Below are positions 13,401 through 26,470 of a stretch of DNA of 64,000 bases, piece after piece. Made by a program: the position numbers and the translations under genes. Source of the stretch: Lasioglossum baleicum (taxonomy: Eukaryota > Arthropoda > Insecta > Hymenoptera > Halictidae). Location of the stretch: NCBI RefSeq assembly GCF_051020765.1, contig NC_134941.1:4774001-4838000 (forward strand), given 5' to 3'. Position 1 is the stretch's first letter. Every line of letters starts with the position of its first letter. The notes beneath the pieces were generated by a model that did no database searches, was not told the DNA's origin, and saw only the letters and a program-made list of their open reading frames with translations.

Positions 13401-15315
13401 TAAACCACACTCGATTAAATATGAAATAGAATTTATTCTATGTAATATATATATATCTGTGAAGGCACACGTTGTGAGACACGTCTTTCGACAATCTCGA
13501 CACGAGTGACGTTCGCTCTAGAAAAAACAGATCTAAGAAACAAGTGAGAGTTGAGGATCCCTGGACGCGGACAACATGGATACAATTTTACAATTTGTAT
13601 ATGCGCTCGAGAGTCAAGCGACCGAATCTGCCTACTAAATAACAGTAGATTATTTTTGTCAATTTGTTTCTTAAACAAATTCCAACAGCTAGTGCTATGG
13701 AGAGAACTATTTATTCTTATTTGTGTTTATACGGGTGACCGTAATAAATAATTAGGAAAGAAACAGGGATAGTGGGTGGAGCGAGGAACGAAGATTGCGA
13801 GAAAGCGGAAAATAAGAAAAACGATAAACAAACACGTTGTATCGAACACTAATTGATTGAAAGCATAATAAAACGCCCTTGATTTTACTGTTGCTACATA
13901 TTGAAGTATCAATTTCACTTTAGTAACCCCTGGGGATTGAAGGAGAGGATTCTCTATCCACCAGTTCCAAAGTGTTATAGATATGTCATTTACGTTGTCC
14001 GAGACATTTTAAAATAATTATTTCTTGCAATTCATGTCTTTAAAATTCACTTCGTATACTTTGGATTTTTTTATGATTACAATCAATAATTGTAAACGAC
14101 ATTATTTAGATTATTATTTGAAATTAAAATATTGTCGTTACCTCGGTTTCTAAAAGTTTGTGAGTATGCAATTAATATTTTTAAACAACATTATATAGAC
14201 TATTGTTTGGAATTAAAGTGTTATCTTTTTTTATCTTGGTCTCCCATGGTTTGTAAGAATACAATACTTTTGAGCAACATTTATCTGAAAACTTTTACTG
14301 GTATGAACAGTAGGGGTAAATATGCTAATCTGTAAAATGTAAAACGTGAAAGAGAACATTATTATGTATACATTTCACATACTGTAATCAGGGATTTAAA
14401 ACAGTGCCAAAATTTGATAAAAAATTGTTTTTATACGTACCGAAAAGAGGAAAAGTTCGCGGCTATTGATTTTTATATGACGAAATATAAAATCCGGCGT
14501 GATAATTTTTTGCTCAACGGGATGCGCTTTAGAATTAATATCCAAAAATGAAATCATCCGTGTAGCACTGCGCTTGCACTCGACATGAAATGGAACTAAT
14601 TCGAACACATATTTTCCCAATAATTTTGCACAAAGACTTTTTTCCGCATTTATGCGTTAGCTCGTGGGTAAGTGTGAATGACACAAGGTATTGTTTAACT
14701 TTACGTTAGTGAAGAGATTCGTCAAAATTTTATAAAAAATACCCTGAACAAACAGCTTTATTTTAATCCTTATAAAGCGGATGCCTTTGACAATTATATG
14801 AATAATTCGCAGTATGTTATTTAGTCCAGATATTTTATTATGAATTTTTCAAACATATTTTTGTAATTATTTCTTCTAACTTCATCTGTGTGGTTGCAAC
14901 AGATATTAATAATTTATTCGTTTGAAGCTACACTCAGTAAAATAAGTCTCCGTACACCCTTTAGAACAGAATAACTTTTTTATAATTATACCAAATGTGA
15001 CCTGATGTTTTGTAAGCAATTAGAAGCATTGGTTTACTGGATGATGTGCAAAAAAGATTTTCCAAAAATTACAATTGATCAGGTTACATGCAAAAATAAG
15101 AAAAGCAGTTTTTTCAAACCGTTCCCTTGGCAGTGATTTCGTTAGAAAGTAGATAGGGACACAGGCCGACCACGCATACGAAAATGCAAATGTCTCGAAA
15201 ACTAAAAACGACACCCCTATATTGGAAACGGAGAAAGTTGTTCAAAATTTCGAAATCTATAACATATTTAAATTTCATCAAAATCGCAGAGGAGTGCCTC
15301 TTTCTGAATAATTGC

Positions 15316-15560
15316 CAGAACTTCTTTTGTTTATAACTTTTTAATAAAAAACGAGCAACGGCTAAAACCTCTTGGAGGTTACTTAGAAAAGTGACCTTGA
15401 TGACATAGGTCAATACAGTATATCGTTTTAACCCTCATTACTTAAAATAACTGCTATATTTTGAAAACTTCTTTTGTTTACAACTTTGTAATAAACAACG
15501 AGCGCCGGCTAAAACTTCATGAGGGCAACTCAGAATGTTGTCTTTGACAACATATGTCAA
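15316..15560 (+). repeat. internal direct repeat inside the 14931 element
   Basis: Copy 1 at 15316-15413 and copy 2 at 15464-15560 share ACTTCTTTTGTTTA, AACTTT, TAATAAA, AACGAGC, GGCTAAAAC and a final CATA-GTCAA block in the same order. The period is about 148 bp. The duplication lies in the core between the terminal repeats. Confidence 0.75.
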
Positions 15561-15676
15561 GGTCAAGGTCATTCGAGATGCCTCCCCTAAAGTACATATT
15601 TACCGTAATTTTTAGAAAATATTTTTTGCACTTCATTCAGTACACCAATGCTTCTAATTGGTACAAAACATCAGGT

Positions 15677-15712
15677 CACACACACACACACATACACACA
15701 CACACACACACA
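15677..15712 (+). repeat. CA dinucleotide microsatellite in the right terminal repeat
   Basis: About 18 CA units interrupted once by TA. The left arm of the same element has only a single short TGTG at the equivalent place, so the array expanded in the right arm alone. Confidence 0.9.
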
Positions 15713-15783
15713 TTTGGTATAATTATAAAAAATTTATTCTGTTTTAAAGGGTGTACGGAGACTTATTTTACTGACAATGAGTG

Positions 15784-16380
15784 TAAGTAGATGGTAACTT
15801 TGGAAAGTTGGATCAGAATAGACCTAGACGCAGCTATCTAAAAGTCTATCTAAAAAAGCACCATTATACAAAAATTATTACAAAAATAGATTTAATGGAA
15901 TTCATTCGGGATGAATTATTTCGACCCATCTAGTAGTATTAGTACATATTAATCAGACGAAGTGCTTCCGTATTATATGTCATTATATCAAGTGTCAAAA
16001 TCGATTCGTAAAATATTGGGTTGAACCAAGATTGGAAGTTCATTTTATTTTCCGAATGCTATTAATTCAGTGACATTAAGTTATTAACTAAGTAAGTTTA
16101 ACTCGCCGTTAAAATTGAGATCAAACTTACAGTTGTGGAACGTACCGAAAAGACCCCGCTATTTTCGAAACGCCGTTAAGGAAAGTTTAATTCGAGAACG
16201 GGTCCTCCGGAGAATATCACAGAACGAAGTTGCGTGAGCAAAATGACAGGGGTAGGCATGCTCTACGTAATTTGATCGCTTCGAAAGAAGCCCCTTGGCT
16301 CTTCCCTCGCTTTCCATAAACATCACTTGGGAGATGTTCCGTTTCGTTTAGCGGCCTTCCTAGAAAGACGCATCAAATCG
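15784..16380. other. unannotated intronic sequence
   Basis: AT-rich to about 16130, then somewhat richer in GC to about 16380. I see no open frame or repeat that I can support. Confidence 0.5.
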
Positions 16381-16640
16381 CACATTGAAAAGTGAAACAA
16401 TTTATTTGATCACCATGATATTCGAATGTTCCTTCTGAGCGTCACTAATATCACTTGGCAGATGGAGAAAAGTTACTATACTTTATCAATATTGTTGTTT
16501 TATTAAATTGATTCGTTTTCCAATCGCAAATAGAAAAATAAGAAATAATTCACTCCTTCCAAATTGCACATCGAAAAATAATAGTTTATTCAGTCACCAT
16601 CGTAACCAAGTTTTCTTTCTAAACGACACTAATATCGTAC
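16381..16640 (+). repeat. diverged tandem duplication, period about 186 bp
   Basis: Copy 1 (16381-16457) and copy 2 (16567-16640) align as CACAT-GAAAA, TTTATT, TCACCAT, TTC, TTCT and CACTAATATC in the same order. The spacer also holds a short related piece (AATCGCAAATAGAAAAATAAG near 16523). Confidence 0.65.
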
Positions 16641-16698
16641 AACTCAAAAATTAAACGATTAAACGAACTTACCTAACAATAAGTGAAGTTCTATCGTA

Positions 16699-16855
16699 AT
16701 TGTATGAAGCACCTCCTTCAATCACCTCGTAGTAGGATAAACTGTACAATTGTAAGTTACAATGTAAGTACAATTGTAAATGTATCGTTTGTTTTTCTAT
16801 TGTTTCTTTTTCATCTGTAAAGATTGTGATTGAAGGAGGAGACGTGTAATACAAT
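16699..16855. mobile_element. small inverted-repeat element (MITE-like)
   Basis: CCTCCTTCAATCAC (16712-16725) is the perfect reverse complement of 16826-16839. Outside it ATTGTAT (16699-16705) pairs with ATACAAT (16849-16855). The interior repeats the palindromic word GTACAATTGTA or a near form twice. A target duplication is not clear, so this may be a fold-back sequence rather than a transposed element. Confidence 0.55.
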
Positions 16856-19800
16856 CGTTGTACAGGCGGTATGAAATTGATTCCACACGAACAAAGAAGT
16901 AGAAAAGTGCAGAGTAGTTTTTTTTTTATTTGAGGGGCCTTGCGTTCGGGAAAATCAAATTTCAAAATTTGTCACGTACGAGTCTATAGCTAACATCTGT
17001 CTGAACGCGGGTTGTAATATCGACAGGAGATTATTCAACGTGGAAAAATAAGTAAAAAATTCAGAATGAAACTTTTTCGTTGGAAACATCGTTCTCAGTA
17101 AAAATCCAATTTAAAAAAATCGTTGGGTGGACTTGCAATGCCTCGGTAGAATATGTGCGAACTTGATTATTTCAGGAACGATGGTGGTAACATAAAAATA
17201 CCATTCTACAATTTAAATGTACTTTCGCGTGTTTTGATTGTACCATTTGTGTGCTGTTAGTGACGAGTCAACAAAGTGCACTCGACGAAGTTTCACATTT
17301 CATTTTTTCGGAAATGCGATATTTGATAGGAAAGTTTTGTAAGGTTTTTTATGTATATGTTGTATATGTCACGTCGCTTAGAAAGTGTATAGTAAGTTAA
17401 TCAAATATTTTACCCTGCGCACACTCATTTAATTAACTAACAAGTTTTCGTCTACGTTTTTACGAATTTTATATAAACTCATCCATTTTCGTGTTTCATG
17501 CGACACAAAACTGAAGCAGATTATTTCCATGTCTCGACGATTGCAGAGCATAAAGAACGATTTGTTGATAGCGGCGAAAAAATTCATGTATTCCGAAAAA
17601 CAAATAAGGAATGCTGTTTTCAGCATAATACAGTTCTGGAAGTCGATTAAGGTTCCTGCTTCAAAGTTTCGGCATCTCGACGGTCGTTACAGAGTTTTGA
17701 TTGCTTAATGAGCTCGTTAGAGCTTCCTGAATTTCGAAGGGCTTCCTGTGACGTGAAAAGGTTGCAGCCATCTGTTTTTGCAAGTTTCATTTACACACAA
17801 GCAACATTTCAGAACTACGAAGAGCAGACAGGTTAAACAGGTACATAAATAAGAAGGAACAAAAGGAAACCTTGTAGCGTAAACTGCTAGTTACCGTTCC
17901 TTCATGAATTACATAAATATACTGCATTAATATTAAAGCTTAATTCAATCTTTCATAAAACACAGCGTACATTTATTCATTTTAACTACATGTCCGTATA
18001 CTATCTCTCTACGTATTTATGAATAAATTATGACAAAATGCTTTCTAAAAAACAAAACATGGATCATTTCATTTAATTTCTACGTAATGTAGCAGACTAC
18101 AAATCCATTATTAAAGGAAACTTTGTGAACAAGATCATCTATGCAAACCCACCCTTACAGGATCATATTAATAAAAAAGACGAAGCATGTGCTTAAAAAC
18201 TCTGCGCGTGCATACGTTTTGCGTACATAATCAAGTCAGTTCATTCAATGCTACGATAACAAAGGAATTTGAAACAAATTGTTCCAAACTATACACTAAT
18301 TTCCACTGCTATTAGTTTTAAGCTCGATTCAATATGACATTATGTACTTTTTTCAGTATTATTTCGCAATTTTTTTCGTTTATTTTGTAAATTGGAAAAA
18401 CTCCTACGTTGATTTGAAAGACAATCAAAGTTTCTACGGTTTTTTAGTCATTTCCCAGATTTTCCAACAGGTTTCGTCTATTAAATTATAATTCCGCGGG
18501 TGAGTAACGCCGTTTCTCTTCAGCACAGCGCGGCGCGGATAGAGAGGCATCTATGCGTGCGAAACTCTAAAAATGAAGTGCACTATTCCTGTTTTGCAGT
18601 GTTTACTCGCCGCTTTTAATTTGTTCCTAAATTCAGCCGAAACAGGGCCGAACGTTCCGAACCATAGTCTCGTGGAAGCCCGAAGAAGAACAGAGCGAAA
18701 CTATGGTCGTAAAAACAGACAAACAAACAAGAAACCGAGCTAATAAAAACGTGGTAAAATATAACAAATGGTGAGTAATAATAACAGAGGCAGTTGATGG
18801 AACAAATGCAGCCAACTACACTTCGCGGTGTCGCTTGTTTAGTTTATTTTTCTAAAAATTGTCCTATAACTGGGGTCGTCTCGAAAAAATTCATGTGAAC
18901 CAATAATTTTGAAATAGAGAACAAAATTGTTGCATACAGAATTTGGTAAATATCAAAAAACATTATCATTATAAGGTGTGTAAAATAGAAATAATAATAT
19001 TATTGCTTGTTACGTTAACTTTAATTCTATCGACTAATAAAGTCAAGTTTGAGTCGAAGTAATGCTATTATTTTTGTACCAAATACTAACAGTATTATAT
19101 AATATTTATTTATTATTTATCATATAATATTATTATATAGTAGAATGTAGAGATTTGTATCCCAGCGTAAAAAAAGCTGTCCAAATGTTGCAGTATAAAT
19201 TACTTATCAAGAGTTTTCCGATTTCTGTGATGTTAATGGTCACCGTAACAAAGCGACGCTTACGAGTGACTCTCGGGCAGTTTTCAGTAACAAATTGTCC
19301 GGACCCGCGGCAGCTTGTTAATGTGAACGTAGCACCAATAATACGGTGCGAATTTATCGATGTCATTAAATTAAAATGCGCTTATTTAAATCGGCCGGTC
19401 AGAGGTGACCGCAGACAAATCACGTGCTGGTTGCCACCGGAAACGGAACGTGATGTTTGAACGTTTAATGCGCCCTAAGAATAATTATCACACGCGATAA
19501 CGTGTTGCCGGCGAACGCTTTTGCGCGAGATAATGAGGGGGTGGAGGTTGCTTTGAATTTCGAAGTCTATGAAAGTTTTCGGGACAGTTCGCGAAGCTGT
19601 TACAGATAAAAACTTGCGAATACCAACTTCCGGACAGTTTTAATGCAGTGCCTACTAAAATAGACCTGGCCAAACTGCTTCGTATTAACAAATAAATCTA
19701 CAAATACACGGCTAACTTGTTGCCTTCGTTAAGGAAGCTAAAATATTTACAATTTGCCCTTTTTATTAAAAATTTAATGAGTAGTCTGTAAACGTAAATA

Positions 19801-22800
19801 AATTATTTTTATGAATGACTTTCTACTAAGGATGTGATCAAGTTCAATGTGTACTCACGAATCCGAATCAATTTCAATAATCAAGTTTCATTCCATGGGT
19901 TTCGATTACTACTTAAAAGCAATCATGTTTCAATGATTATATTTGAAAACTATTCATTTTATACAAACTGATACCTCGTAATGAGTACTTACAAGTTTCG
20001 AAAAGATACTTATAAGTACATACTTCGATGTTGAAAGGAATCGAATCTTTCACAAGTAGTACTCGAGTCTTGGAAATCAGAACTGCATAGTAGGTTTTAA
20101 GCACTTTCTTTATTAAATTAAGAATATTTCCGATAGATTATGAAATTATAGTTATACAGGTTGAAATAAATTATGCATTAGAGGACAACATAATTGTTTT
20201 TAAAGGTAAAAAAAAATAATGATTAGAAAAATTAGAGAATTTCCGGTACGATATTCATAAAAGTTTTGAATTTGTTTGACCAAGATTCGAATAAACTTGC
20301 AAGTATTAAAGTACTTGTAAAAGGTTCGAAACTGTCCGGCATAGGTTCGAGTATACTTAGGAGTACTATTTCTGTTTTTCGAAATACTTATAGAGAGTTC
20401 GAATTCAATCACTCAAAGTTCAGACCTGTTTGCGAGGTACTTGATCCCATCCCCACTCTCGACCATAGATTTGAAGACTGAAACCTTTCTCTTACAATAA
20501 CTTGCTAAAACGATTTTTTTTCTGTTCTATGGAACAGAAATGAGGAGTTTTTCAGAATAATACTGCAGGAAAAAACAGCCAATCCTAAGTAGCTTATACC
20601 AGCACACAAATAGAAATTCTTTGACTCGTGTACTATATACTTGGCAAAGAATTGTAAATTTAAATTAAAATACAAACGCGATGACACTCTGATGCGCACG
20701 TAAGTATCGCGAACGGTTTTCCACACCGTATGCGATTAACGTTCTTTATCGTTTCTCTTCGCTTCCTCGATTAATTAGCACTAAAGCGATTTGCTTAATA
20801 TCCGGAGGGAATTCGGGAATATTTTGCACGGTAGAGTCTAACACTGCGACCCAGCGGCATGGAGCTGGGTGAAATTAATTGAATATTTCGAATTTCTGAT
20901 CAGCTGACGATAATCGCGATTCGATCACGCGTCCGGCGTACGGCACACGCCTCTATGCTGGAATAAATTAAATCTGGGCATGAAAAAGACCACGGGAAAA
21001 CCCCGGCGCATTTAATCCGAACAATTGCTTTTCCGATGCCATCATGTTACCGGTGCGCCTGCCCGTTTTCCAATTTCGTGTACTCCTTTCGCTACCCCTG
21101 CCTATGAAACTTCTTTTTTCCCCCGTTTGCTCGTCTCGCGCCCTTTTCATAGCGTCCCAATAGACCGATAAAATTGCAAAATAACTTGGACCGGGTGTCG
21201 GAATTCGATTTCTTTTTGCCTCCGTGCGTTCCAACGAAATCGCGTTCGCTAATATCACGGCATTGTTAAGAAACGATTTCGCCGTAAATATGGCTAGCTC
21301 CCCTAAGTCCCCTCCATATTTGCGTGGCAGACGTTATGCATTTTTGTTCAACCGCGGCAGAAAATTTACGGCTTTACAAACCAGCAAGTCTTTATTTCCT
21401 CGCGGAATATAAACGCTTCGCGATATTACCGAACCATTCTTATGGCTCGAAACAATATTTGCAGTTAATTTTCTGTTCAAAACTGTTTAATCACTTATAC
21501 TCTCGGGATTTCGTTCGATTTTGAATTATTTCGATTGCATACGATTCCCACGATTTTATGCGCGTTTTTCATATATTGCTGATAAATACTATTTTATTGA
21601 AATATATTTGGCAACGTTTCCCCTGGTCTGTTGATCATGTATCATTGTTGCATTCGATAATGTAATGATCGCATTCGAGATTTCGATTCATTCACATATT
21701 CATGTTTTTTAATGTGTCGAATATTATCCACGCGTTGGTTATGATTTCTGATTCCCGCGTATAGATATAAATTAACTCGTGTACATATAATGTGTACAAT
21801 AAGATGCGATTATTCGGAATAATGTAAAGAATGAAAATTTCCAATATCAGCTCAAACATTGATACTTTTCGAAGATTAAACGCAAACTTTGCAGAGTTAA
21901 TTAGTAACTTTGTGCTACGTGTTACCAGCTGTTAACGCTTTATCTATCGAAAGCTTAGTCATAGGATCTTCCATAATTATGCTGTAACAAGGGGAAGCTT
22001 ATAAATCATCTTTTGTACAATAATTCCAAACGAAATTATTAAATTATGTTAGTGAAAAAATACTGAATCATTGACCGTAGACTTTCGAAAACTATTAAAT
22101 AATCGCTGGCAGATAATAGGTTAAGTCCAATGGATTAAATGTGAATTAAAATGGTGCTACTCGATGATTATTTTATGTAGATACATGGCTGGCAACGATT
22201 CTATTATCAAATAGAACACTACCAAAGCCGATTGAAAAATACTTACATAACAACAATATTTCTTAAATTTTAATCCTTAAAAAGCAAAACCTATAAATTC
22301 TAAGTGTCTCATTAATTATCAAATATATTGCACAACGGACTTTTATTCATGTTATAAAAACGGTTTTTTCTATAAGTTATGAATTTTTGTTCGGAATAAT
22401 TTGAATAATCTGAAAAACAAGAAGAGTTCAAACTGTGCAAATCGATCCAAATGAACATACTGGTCCGAAATTACATTCATTTTTCTAAACCCGAATAAAA
22501 TGACAACCGGCGAACAAAACGTATCTCATGGATTTTCCGAAACTGTGTTGGAAAAATTCCGGTGAAATGTCCGCGGTTAAGCCGTAGAAATTCCTCATTC
22601 GAACATGACTTGCCAATGATCCTGCGAACGCGTATTTAATAAAAATATTGCCATTGGCGCGGCAGCAGTGCTGCAGTGTATGTGAAAAATCGTCGTTGTC
22701 AGAATTGGCCTCGCCGATAAAGTTCGTTTGTTCTATCTCGTACACAATGCGTGGAAAAACCGCACAACATTTAAAACATATTGACTCGCGGCCGATATTG

Positions 22801-25299
22801 GAAGGCTATAAAGGTTAATAATTTTACAGTTTCCTTTCGATATAAAACGACGATGTTTTTTCCGCAACAAACAAATCTCCCTCATCCGCAATACGTCGAA
22901 ATCCACCCGGAGCCAGCGTCTTATATCGGAAGAAAACTGTAGCAAATTGAAAATGATACATTTGTGTGTCTACTTTCTCTTAATACACTGTTTTAAATGT
23001 TATCTACCCATTTCTGTTACGAATGCATATAATCCGCAGACTAATGATGACACACATTCTGTAAGACACGAGACATTGCGTGTCCCACAAGACGTATATT
23101 TCATCGCAAAGAAGGTCAGCATCTGAAGTGCATGTTTGCCCGACCCTCCAAGCTTTCATAATTACATGAACATACATAAGGGACAAGGTGCAACCTTCGT
23201 TTGAAATATTACAAGCGGCTCTCCACTCCCTTCGCCAAGTACTCGTGAAGTCTTTCGACGATGTTGCTTGAGAAAAACACATATAACCCGGCAAAAGGAC
23301 GCCGATGAGCACAGATTTATCACTTTCGGGTCGCGGTATTTTTAAAACGGATGTCTTTAAAATCTGCACAAGGGCAGGAATGCTCGGGTTGCACACCTCG
23401 ACTCCGTGTTATGCACTGTTAACTTGACCCAAATACTCAGTATACACCTGGATGCGCGTGTAGCGCCTCAAAAGTACGTCTAGAAATACGAGAACCGAGA
23501 GACCCAAGAAACATATCAACAATATGTACCTCGCCGAGATTTTGTCACTGCTAATGTTTGCCCGAGATGCTTCTCACGTTGCACACTGCTCCTTATGAAT
23601 GCCACTTCGAAATCAAAGATCTACACGTGAAATGAACCTACATTTGCCAATTAATGAAATGGCCAGGTAGTAATTACTGTCTCGAGAGTCGTCGATTTTT
23701 TGTTAACAAATAGCCTATCTCTGTGGTAAATAGACAATTTCTGCATTAATTGCGGAAATTATCCACGTTATTGCATCGTCATAATGAGATTTTCAAGTTC
23801 ATTGTATCAATGATACAACTATCAATGATACACTAATCTCATACTATAATGTGAACCGATTAACAAAATAAACATCTGTTTATCCGGTTATTAAATTGTA
23901 AAATAAATTCGTTTCAATGTTCTTCGTTTGAGTAGCACGACTACATAATTAAACAGGCATTCACGATAGCAGTTATATGAGTCGATGGCTTGATTCAGAA
24001 AGGAACAAACAGGTCCGAAATTTCGGGTATTGGAATCCTGTCCTAACACTAGAATTTAGGTCATTCACTCCTGAGACAAAAGGATTTATTTCAGTCGGAG
24101 AGTTTAAGGCATAAGGAAACTGCATTGAGATTCAGAGGATTTGAAATTCCTGATCCCCCTGAATCTGAAATTGCTAAAAATATAATATTTACATAACCCG
24201 ATTTCCCTGAGGAATTTCGAATTCCTCTTAATTATCGGGCTGCAAGACCGCATGCGTACTGGCACGAAAATGTAATTAATGATTGAACCATTTCGGATGA
24301 AATTTTGTCATCCGCAAGTGATTATTTATTCCATCGAATGTAAATGTAAACAATGCAATTTTGAGGACATGTCGAATATTATGGGTTTACGTAGAATATG
24401 AGATTAAATAAATTTAGTAAATGTTATGAGAGTTTGTAAAAAAAACTGTTAAAGAGAATATCAATTCCGTAGTTTTCGTTATTAATTGTTCAAATTCTTT
24501 TATGTTTTTATTTTTTACATCTTTTTGACTTTACTTCCATCTACTGACTAAAGAACTTTCTGTTCACGTAAAGCTGCCCAAAATAAATTCTATTGATTTA
24601 CTTGATTCACAGACTTTCTGATAAAATGCTGAATTTGATACTATTTGAAAAACAGAACACTCCGATTCTTCCTCGTCTTCGAAATGCGCAGCTACCTCGG
24701 AAAACAAACAAGAGAAAAAGGAAAGAAAGCATAGTGCACCGTTTTGGCTGGATTCGTGAATAACTATGGAGTATTTTCGGGACCTGGATCCCATGTTAAA
24801 ACTTACTTTTGCATTTTGATAGGGATCGCTTGCCGATTCCTCGGTTCAAATCTTTGGGATAGAGACGTCCAACAACTTCTAAAATATCCTATGCCCAAAG
24901 AAATCAATTTGTTGAATACTTCCGTTCAGATACATTGGTACAATTTCAATAAACATCAATTAAAAATATTAAGTGTTGTATCTGAGACACCACTATCGTA
25001 AATCCTATTCACAAAATGTTCATTTTCAAATATTCGTTCTAATTATGTTTATTACATTCCATTAATATCGACACTTGTCGACTTGTGTAACTGTTACTTG
25101 TAACCGAAAAGTATAAAAATCGATATTTTTTAATCATTTTGTTCTTCGAATTTTTTTTCTTTATATTTTGTGTAGATTATCTTAAATTTCAATAATAATC
25201 AACTTTTTATCAATGATTTTAATCGTAGAAAATTTTAGAATAACTGCTATTTTTGATTCCTGTTAAATACCGATATGAGACAAGCGGTTTTTTACAAAA
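16856..25299. other. intronic sequence without recognised gene
   Basis: Mostly AT-rich. Slightly GC-richer patches lie at 18480-18700, 19240-19660, 20740-21420 and 22490-23620. Open frames in these patches (for example 23004-23396 on the - strand, 130 residues) show no domain, and both strands are open over parts of them, as expected by chance. AT-rich palindromic sequence (TATTATATAATATT and its relatives) sits at 19093-19140. One dispersed-repeat copy is listed separately. Confidence 0.55.
23021..23050 (+). repeat. dispersed repeat core, copy 4 (degenerate)
   Basis: It contains GAATGCATATAATCCGCAG followed by ACTAATGATGA, so the TCT before ACTAAT is missing compared with the consensus. Confidence 0.6.
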
Positions 25300-25920
25300 T
25301 GAACTGTTAGATCGGCCGCTCGGATCACTGTGCGTCGCGCGTCGCTTCGATCCCCAAATAAGTAGTTAAGGACTATGATAAGTCTGAAGTTGTATGATGT
25401 TCGCGGTCATGTTGTCTCGCGTGCCGACGGATTAGTAACACGTTCGAATTAAATCGCCTGGAAAGTGGTTTGTCGCAGGTTCCAAAAGAAATGCCGAACG
25501 TCGCGGGAAGAAAGTAACCGTCCCACAGCGACCGATCACTTCGGAAAGCCGATTACCTTAATTGAGCCGACGGCAATCGCCGTGCTTCGTTCTCGGCAGG
25601 AAAGATCTTCCCCGAACCGTAGAGGGACGTAGAGCCACTGTCGTGGCTGCCTCGGTCGCGTTCAAAGTCTGCCGCGATCAACTTTCAGTAATTTGATCAG
25701 AGTCGGAGATACCGGCGGTTCCATCGCTAAAATCGGCGTAAATCCGATAACTTCTCGGCAAACAGATTCCCACGCTCGGGGATGGAACTCTTAGAAATGA
25801 AGTCACTCCGGTTCTTCCGCCTGCAACAAAACCACGACACCGCTACGAATAACTTTCGACTCGAAAGAGAGAATCGAGAAACTTTAAGCGACTGTTTGCG
25901 GCGATTACGGTAGTGCACGG
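25300..25920. promoter_or_regulatory. CpG-rich block, candidate regulatory sequence
   Basis: Sharp change from the AT-rich flank to sequence full of CG words (GTCGCGCGTCGC, GTCGCGGGAAG and similar). No long frame is supported on either strand. In unmethylated insect introns such blocks can be enhancers or unannotated promoters. The call rests on composition alone. Confidence 0.25.
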
Positions 25921-26224
25921 TTAAATTTACATCAATTCAGCAGAGTTGAATTATCGGTAGCGGGACATCCTTTTTCCAAGGATTGGCTCGAGCATGGCTC
26001 CACAAAGTGAGAGAATCGATAAAACGAGAGGGAGCGAAATAGCCCCACCTGGAGCATCGTCGATGGAGATGGAGAGTCGAACTACAGAAAATAAAAATGC
26101 AATACAACAAATTTCATTTTCAGTGATTGTCGTTCTACCTTTATATTTATAGTGCCAATAGATAGCTGAGATTCTTCCGATTAAAATGAGTCCAAACACG
26201 AGGTAGATCGGAATTCTGTCTCTA

Positions 26225-26470
26225 TTGATTTATGTAAATAAGGCCTGAGGATCTGGTGGTCCATTCCCCTTCTACTGAGCTACTCCCACCACACCCATTG
26301 GAGTCGACCTCTGTATCTGGGCAATGACGTGACACCTATCTATTATATGTATACTAGGCCCCAGTGCAGCCAGTCACTCACGCATTGACTGGCCTAAAGC
26401 ACATGCTGATACCTATAGGGTAGGGGAATCGCCTAAGTAATGGTGGGAGAAATGTTTACCAGGCCAGAAG
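26225..26470. repeat. compact GC-rich island with internal stem, possible repeat element
   Basis: This segment has C/G-rich, low-AT sequence unlike its surroundings, with abrupt edges. Inside, CCAGTCA (26370-26376) and TGACTGG (26386-26392) form a stem with a 9-base loop; GTGC and GCAC outside it may extend the pairing. It also holds a weak inverted match between CATTCCCCTTCTAC and GTAGGGGAAT. The edges and self-pairing suggest a short interspersed element, but I see no tRNA-like A or B box. Confidence 0.35.

Larger units (their letters stand above)
6376..14930 (+). other. AT-rich intronic sequence, no exon seen
   Basis: I looked for the expected next Dpr exon (VSWIR...DLHIL...WTLQI...YECQ) and found none here. 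Open frames at 9998-10342 (114 residues, cysteine-containing) and 12989-13429 (146 residues) match no family I know and lack splice or codon support. The part near 10740-11260 is somewhat richer in GC and could be regulatory. Two dispersed-repeat copies near the exon are listed separately. Otherwise I see only AT-rich sequence. Confidence 0.6.
14931..15783. mobile_element. non-autonomous Tc1/mariner-like element with long terminal inverted repeats
   Basis: The left end (TA, then CACTCAGTAAAATAAG from 14931) matches the reverse complement of the right end (CACTCATTGTCAGTAAAATAAG-type, ending at 15783 before TA). The match continues for over 100 bases on each side (blocks TCTCCGTACACCCTTT, TATAATTATACCAAATGTG, TTAGAAGCATTGGT and TTACTG). 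The right arm has 6 extra bases near its tip and a CA microsatellite. TA flanks both ends, the usual target duplication of the Tc1/mariner superfamily. No transposase is present; a 99-residue reverse frame inside (15114-15413) has no DDE features. The element is therefore a mobilised, internally derived copy. Confidence 0.85.

Noticed and set aside
12989..13429. 146-residue frame with hydrophobic segments
   Set aside because: No recognised family, no splice or codon support, and overlapping frames are open.
15114..15413. 99-residue frame inside the 14931 element as a transposase
   Set aside because: No DDE or helix-turn-helix features; overlaps the internal repeat.
23004..23396. 130-residue reverse frame
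   Set aside because: No similarity recognised and no splice signals that would place it in a gene.
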